Source of the DNA: Gammaproteobacteria bacterium
GTDB lineage: Bacteria; Pseudomonadota; Gammaproteobacteria; PS1; Pseudothioglobaceae
Length of the DNA: 6,918 bases
Direction: 5' to 3'
Assembly: GCA_028599035.1 (NCBI GenBank)
Contig: JAQRMT010000078.1
Location: forward strand, 1-6,918
A program made the translations under genes and the position numbers. Under the pieces are notes generated by a model. That model did not search any database, was not told the DNA's origin, and saw only the letters and a list, made by a program, of their open reading frames with translations. Positions 3,619-6,918 of the stretch are shown here, one piece after another; positions within the stretch are counted from its first letter, which is position 1; the number at the start of each line of letters is the position of its first letter.

Positions 3619-6180
3619 ATGACAAAAACACAATTTAATTTTACTGAACTATTTAATATGAATCGTCGTTCGTTTTTGAAAGCGAGCGGAACTGGAGTGA
3701 TAGCGTTGGGTGCCTCTGGGTTAATTAAAAACACATCTAAAGAGGCGCATGCGCATGCTTATGAGCCTTATCCAACTGATGATCAGCTAGAGACTGTGGT
3801 TACCAGTTGTGCGCATAACTGTGGCTCGCGTCATATGTTAGTGGCACACAAAAAAGATGATGTTATCGTCCGTTTATCTACTGATGACGGTAGTTACCAA
3901 CGGGGTGGGAAATACGGCAAGGACGAAAAAGATGAGCTGCAATTAAGGGCTTGCTTACGGGGTAGATCTTATAGGCAAAGAATCTATTCAGCAGAACGGT
4001 TGCTTTATCCAATGATTAGAGTGGGCGAACGAGGTTCAGGAAAATTTAGGCGCGCTTCTTGGGAAGAGGCATTGACTTTAGTTGCCAAAAAAATGATAGA
4101 GATTAAAGAGAATTATGGACCACAAGCCATATTAGATCAAAGTTATGCGGGCGCATCTTATGGCGTATTGCACAAATCTGATCAAATTGATGGGTTACAA
4201 GGGCGTTTTTTGGGTATGTTCGGTTGTAGAACTAACTCTTGGTCTGTGCCTTCTTACGAAGCAACGACTGCCAGCTCTAAATGGACTTTTGGTACGATTA
4301 AAGACGGCAATGAGGATGATGCTTTTGAGCATAGTCAATTAATGATTATGTGGGGCTGGAATCCTGCCTATACTTTTCATGGCGGTAATACGGTGTATTA
4401 CATGCGTATGGCTAAGCAAAAAGGCTGTAAATTTGTTCTCATCGACCCTCAATTTACAGATTCTGCGGCGGCTTATGATGCTTGGTGGATACCCATTAAA
4501 CCAAATACTGACGCTGCTATGATGGCAGGTATGGCGCATTACATATTTGCTAATAATTTACAAGACCAAGGCTTTATTGACAAGTTTTGTATGGGTATGG
4601 ATGCAGGCACGATGCCTGACTGGAGCAATTATTCGCCTAATGGTAGAGAGCATTTTAAAGGCTATATTTTGGGCTGGTATGACAAACAACCTAAAACCCC
4701 AGAATGGGCGGCTGACATTTGTGGCGTGCCTGCTAAAGATATTAAGAAATTAGCACGCATGTATGCAACAACCAAACCTGCTGCTCTAAAAGCCTCTTGG
4801 GCACCTGGGCGTAACGCTTATGGCGAGCAATATAGTCGTATGGCAGCTGCTTTACAAGCAATGACTGGAAATATTGGCATCCTAGGTGGTTGTGCTGAGG
4901 GTGTTGGTAAGTCTTGGAGCGCTGCGGGCGCTGCTCACCCTGAGGGTGAAAACAAATGGTGGGGCGCTATTAAATCTGATCGTTGGGCGCACTTGGTTTT
5001 AAATTATCCTAATGTTGCTAGAGAAGAGGTGGGATTATGGCCAAGAGAAGATGAATTGGATGGGGTTATACCTAATATACGCTCTATTTTTTGGCATGGT
5101 TCTGATTGGCTTAATCAACTGACCAATATCAATAAAGATTTGGCAGCGATTAAAAAACTTGATTTGGTGGTTTGCCTAGATTCTACTATTACCCCATCGG
5201 GTATTTGGGCGGATGTATTGTTACCAGCATGTACGCATTTTGAACGACATGATGTAGCAATACCTTGGTATAAAGGGCATTATTATATCCATAGGCCAAA
5301 AGTGATAGAGCCTTTAGGAGAGTCTAAGAGCGATTTCCAAATCTTTACTGAATTGGCTTATATTATTGGTGGCGATGAGTTTGGCGCAGCATATAATCCA
5401 ATCGCTAATCGTGATTACTTTACTAATCCTGATAATGTAGATGAGGCTTATTTGGCTAAATGGTGGAAAGACAAGGTCATGAAAAATCAGCATGCTGACA
5501 TGACTTGGGAGGACTTTAAAGACCGCGGTGTTTATAAGTTTAAATTTGACAGGCCTATCGTTGGTTTTGAGAAGCAAATTAAATACGGTAAGCCATTTCA
5601 AACTCCTTCTGGCAGAATTGAGATATTGTGCACGGAATTGGCAGAAGTTAGTGATTGGACGAGAACCAAATACGGTTACCATATCCCTTCAATTCCTAAA
5701 TGGATTGAGCCGTGGGAATCTTTAAACAGCCCTAAAGTGGATAAGTATCCTTACCATATGATTACTCCTCATCCGCGACATCGTACCCACAGTATTTTTA
5801 ACAACTGTTCTTGGTTAAGAGAAACTTACGACCAAGAAATAACGATTAATGCCACAGATGCTAAAAAAATGAATCTAAAAACTGGAGATACAGTTGAAGT
5901 ATTCAATGATAGGGGCATTATCGTACTACCCGTTTTTGTTACTCAAAGACTGATGCCAGGTGTGGTGGTTGTGTATGAAGGTGCTTGGATGGATATTGAT
6001 GAAAGCGGTATAGACCGTTCAGGTAACCCAGATTTTCTAACATTGGATGAGCCGAGCCCAGCAGGTGCATTTGCTTATAACACAATATTGTGTGATATTA
6101 GAAAGACTAAACTTGAGCATCGACCAGGATGGGATGAGTTAGATACTTCCCGCTCTCATGTGTTTAGACGCGATTTGTAA
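3619..6180 (+). CDS. dmsA-like: Tat-exported molybdopterin oxidoreductase, DmsA-like catalytic subunit (853 aa)
   Basis: Catalytic subunit of the DMSO reductase (bis-MGD) family; E. coli DmsA has about 814 residues. A twin-arginine signal, NRRSFLKASG (15-24), leads to a likely cut after AHA (45-47), so it should work folded in the periplasm. The N-terminal Fe-S motif is C64-x3-C68-x3-H72, then C112 in RACLRGRS; DmsA has Cys where His72 stands. The segment at 193-225 aligns without gaps to E. coli DmsA as I recall it, putting Ser212 (in PSYEA) at the Mo-ligand serine. DIDP-type and molybdopterin-contact segments follow, including IDPQFTDSAA, and TPSGRIEI begins the C-terminal part. The dinucleotide-binding domain is about 710-830 (HPRHRTHSIFNN, GDTVEVFNDRG). 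AGGA at 3606-3609 supports the first ATG; Met14 is a less likely start. It closely resembles DmsA of S-/N-oxide reductases; substrate and direction remain unproven. Confidence 0.9.
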   Translation: MTKTQFNFTELFNMNRRSFLKASGTGVIALGASGLIKNTSKEAHAHAYEPYPTDDQLETVVTSCAHNCGSRHMLVAHKKDDVIVRLSTDDGSYQRGGKYGKDEKDELQLRACLRGRSYRQRIYSAERLLYPMIRVGERGSGKFRRASWEEALTLVAKKMIEIKENYGPQAILDQSYAGASYGVLHKSDQIDGLQGRFLGMFGCRTNSWSVPSYEATTASSKWTFGTIKDGNEDDAFEHSQLMIMWGWNPAYTFHGGNTVYYMRMAKQKGCKFVLIDPQFTDSAAAYDAWWIPIKPNTDAAMMAGMAHYIFANNLQDQGFIDKFCMGMDAGTMPDWSNYSPNGREHFKGYILGWYDKQPKTPEWAADICGVPAKDIKKLARMYATTKPAALKASWAPGRNAYGEQYSRMAAALQAMTGNIGILGGCAEGVGKSWSAAGAAHPEGENKWWGAIKSDRWAHLVLNYPNVAREEVGLWPREDELDGVIPNIRSIFWHGSDWLNQLTNINKDLAAIKKLDLVVCLDSTITPSGIWADVLLPACTHFERHDVAIPWYKGHYYIHRPKVIEPLGESKSDFQIFTELAYIIGGDEFGAAYNPIANRDYFTNPDNVDEAYLAKWWKDKVMKNQHADMTWEDFKDRGVYKFKFDRPIVGFEKQIKYGKPFQTPSGRIEILCTELAEVSDWTRTKYGYHIPSIPKWIEPWESLNSPKVDKYPYHMITPHPRHRTHSIFNNCSWLRETYDQEITINATDAKKMNLKTGDTVEVFNDRGIIVLPVFVTQRLMPGVVVVYEGAWMDIDESGIDRSGNPDFLTLDEPSPAGAFAYNTILCDIRKTKLEHRPGWDELDTSRSHVFRRDL

Positions 6181-6197
6181 AGATAGGAGAATAAGTT

Positions 6198-6887
6198 ATG
6201 GAAAAAGTAATAAAAAAAACTGAAACAGAAAGGGTAAGAATAAAAGAAGCGATTAAGCGCCATAAGAAAGAGGTTTACACGCCAGTTGTACCAGATATGC
6301 AAATGGGTTTTATTCACAATAATGTGGATTGTATCGGCTGCCGTGCTTGTGAAATTGCCTGTAAAGATAAAAACGGTCTAGCGGCAGGTCCTCGTTTTCG
6401 TCGAGTGCAGTATGTGGAGGGTGGTATTTACCCTAAAGTATTTGCTTATAAAGTGAATGTTTCGTGTAACCATTGTGGCGAGCCTGCTTGTTTGCCGGCT
6501 TGTCCGACAGGGGCTATTTTTAAGCGTAGAAAAGATGGTGTTGTTGATATTGACTCCACTTTATGTATTGGTTGTCGGCGTTGTGAAGCAGCTTGTCCTT
6601 ACGGTGCACCGCAATTTGATGTGGCAAGCAATACAGTTAAAAAATGTAATATGTGTGTCGATGAGCTGGATGCAGGGCGTGACCCGTACTGTGTTTCCGC
6701 TTGTATGATGCGAGTATTAGATGTGGGTCCAATTGATTTGTTGCGTAAAAATCTACATGAAACCAAGGCAGTTAGTAAGTACGATAAGCAAAATGTTGTT
6801 AGTCAAGTTAAAAACTTTGCTGATCCAGCATTGACTAATCCTTCCATTGTGTTTGTGGCTAGTAGACACGGAAAGGTTAAGCAATGA
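6198..6887 (+). CDS. dmsB-like: DmsB-like iron-sulfur electron-transfer subunit, four [4Fe-4S] (229 aa)
   Basis: Ferredoxin-type subunit that passes electrons between the molybdoenzyme and its partner. It has sixteen Cys in four groups: C45/48/51/55, C90/93/98/102, C123/126/129/133 and C150/153/165/169, enough for four [4Fe-4S] clusters. Segments such as SCNHC, CIGCRRCEAACPYGAPQ and DVGPIDLLRK match E. coli DmsB closely. There is no signal peptide; subunits of this type travel through Tat bound to the catalytic partner. Compared with DmsB (first cluster Cys near residue 14) it has about 31 extra, highly charged N-terminal residues. AGGAG at 6185-6189, 8 bases before the ATG, supports the long form over starts at Met34 or Met36. 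The gene begins 17 bases after the catalytic subunit gene and its stop overlaps the next start, so translation is tightly linked. Confidence 0.93.
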   Translation: MEKVIKKTETERVRIKEAIKRHKKEVYTPVVPDMQMGFIHNNVDCIGCRACEIACKDKNGLAAGPRFRRVQYVEGGIYPKVFAYKVNVSCNHCGEPACLPACPTGAIFKRRKDGVVDIDSTLCIGCRRCEAACPYGAPQFDVASNTVKKCNMCVDELDAGRDPYCVSACMMRVLDVGPIDLLRKNLHETKAVSKYDKQNVVSQVKNFADPALTNPSIVFVASRHGKVKQ

Positions 6888-6918
6888 AGTTATCAGCAGA
6901 GATAAAAAATTTGTTTGA
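6884..6918 (+). CDS. Start of a fourth operon gene, cut by window edge
   Basis: An ATG at 6884 overlaps the TGA of the Fe-S subunit gene in the four-base arrangement ATGA, typical of coupled translation. Eleven codons are visible (MKLSAEIKNLF) and the frame is still open at the edge. In operons of this type the next gene is usually a membrane anchor (DmsC or NrfD type) or a TorD/DmsD-type chaperone. The visible start is hydrophilic and has no signal-like core, which mildly favours a cytoplasmic protein, but 11 residues cannot decide. Confidence 0.6.
   Translation, partial: MKLSAEIKNLF

Noticed and set aside
3519..3734. A 71-codon minus-strand open frame across the cytochrome-molybdoenzyme junction
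   Set aside because: It overlaps two well-supported plus-strand genes and their ribosome site, with no recognisable product.
5314..5682. A 122-codon open frame on the minus strand
   Set aside because: It lies fully within the conserved molybdoenzyme coding sequence on the other strand and shows no domain, so it is a chance open frame.
3619..6180. Assignment as cytoplasmic sulfite dehydrogenase SoeA, thiosulfate/polysulfide reductase, or NarG-type enzyme
   Set aside because: A Tat signal is present, the local alignment around RACLRGRS and Ser212 follows DmsA with a serine rather than Cys or Asp ligand, and the partner subunit matches DmsB. The functional substrate is still open.

Overview
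The window looks like chromosome from an AT-rich gammaproteobacterium-like organism. The basis is a release factor 2 that aligns closely with the E. coli protein, a DmsAB-like enzyme pair, AT-rich spacers and AT-biased codon use. A sulfur-oxidising lineage such as the SUP05/Thioglobus group would fit, but that is a guess from style and content, since the window holds no taxonomic marker gene beyond prfB.

Layout. (1) Positions 1-1040, minus strand: most of prfB (RF2), cut at its C-terminus by the window edge and without the usual programmed frameshift. (2) Positions 1041-1548: a 508-bp AT-rich divergent spacer. It carries a consensus-grade sigma-54 promoter (1449-1464), a plausible IHF site just upstream, and a cluster of TGACA/TGTCA elements including a perfect palindrome (1117-1129). 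(3) Positions 1549-2658: two genes for exported proteins. One is an unrecognised 92-residue protein. The other is a 256-residue protein built almost entirely of Gly-Met-Ser/Gly-Met-Arg triplets alternating with Asn/Tyr/Gly-rich blocks. It is followed by two hairpins likely to end transcription. (4) Positions 2724-2832: a 109-bp element with 20-bp terminal inverted repeats (MITE-like), then a T10 tract next to the next start codon. (5) Positions 2862-6918: an operon encoding a secreted pentaheme cytochrome c, a Tat-exported DmsA-like molybdopterin oxidoreductase, a DmsB-like protein with four [4Fe-4S] clusters, and the first 11 codons of an overlapping fourth gene.

How the parts may work together. 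The operon encodes a periplasmic molybdoenzyme of the DMSO reductase family, with its iron-sulfur electron-transfer subunit and a c-type cytochrome that could carry electrons to or from it. The active-site serine resembles S-/N-oxide reductases, but substrate and direction of electron flow cannot be read from sequence. The N-terminal Fe-S motif is odd, with His in place of the third Cys.

The most novel-looking part is the putative sigma-54-controlled pair at 1549-2658. The Met-rich triplet protein matches no family I recognise. It could be a structural protein (for example a sulfur-globule-like coat), a copper-binding protein or a methionine redox buffer.
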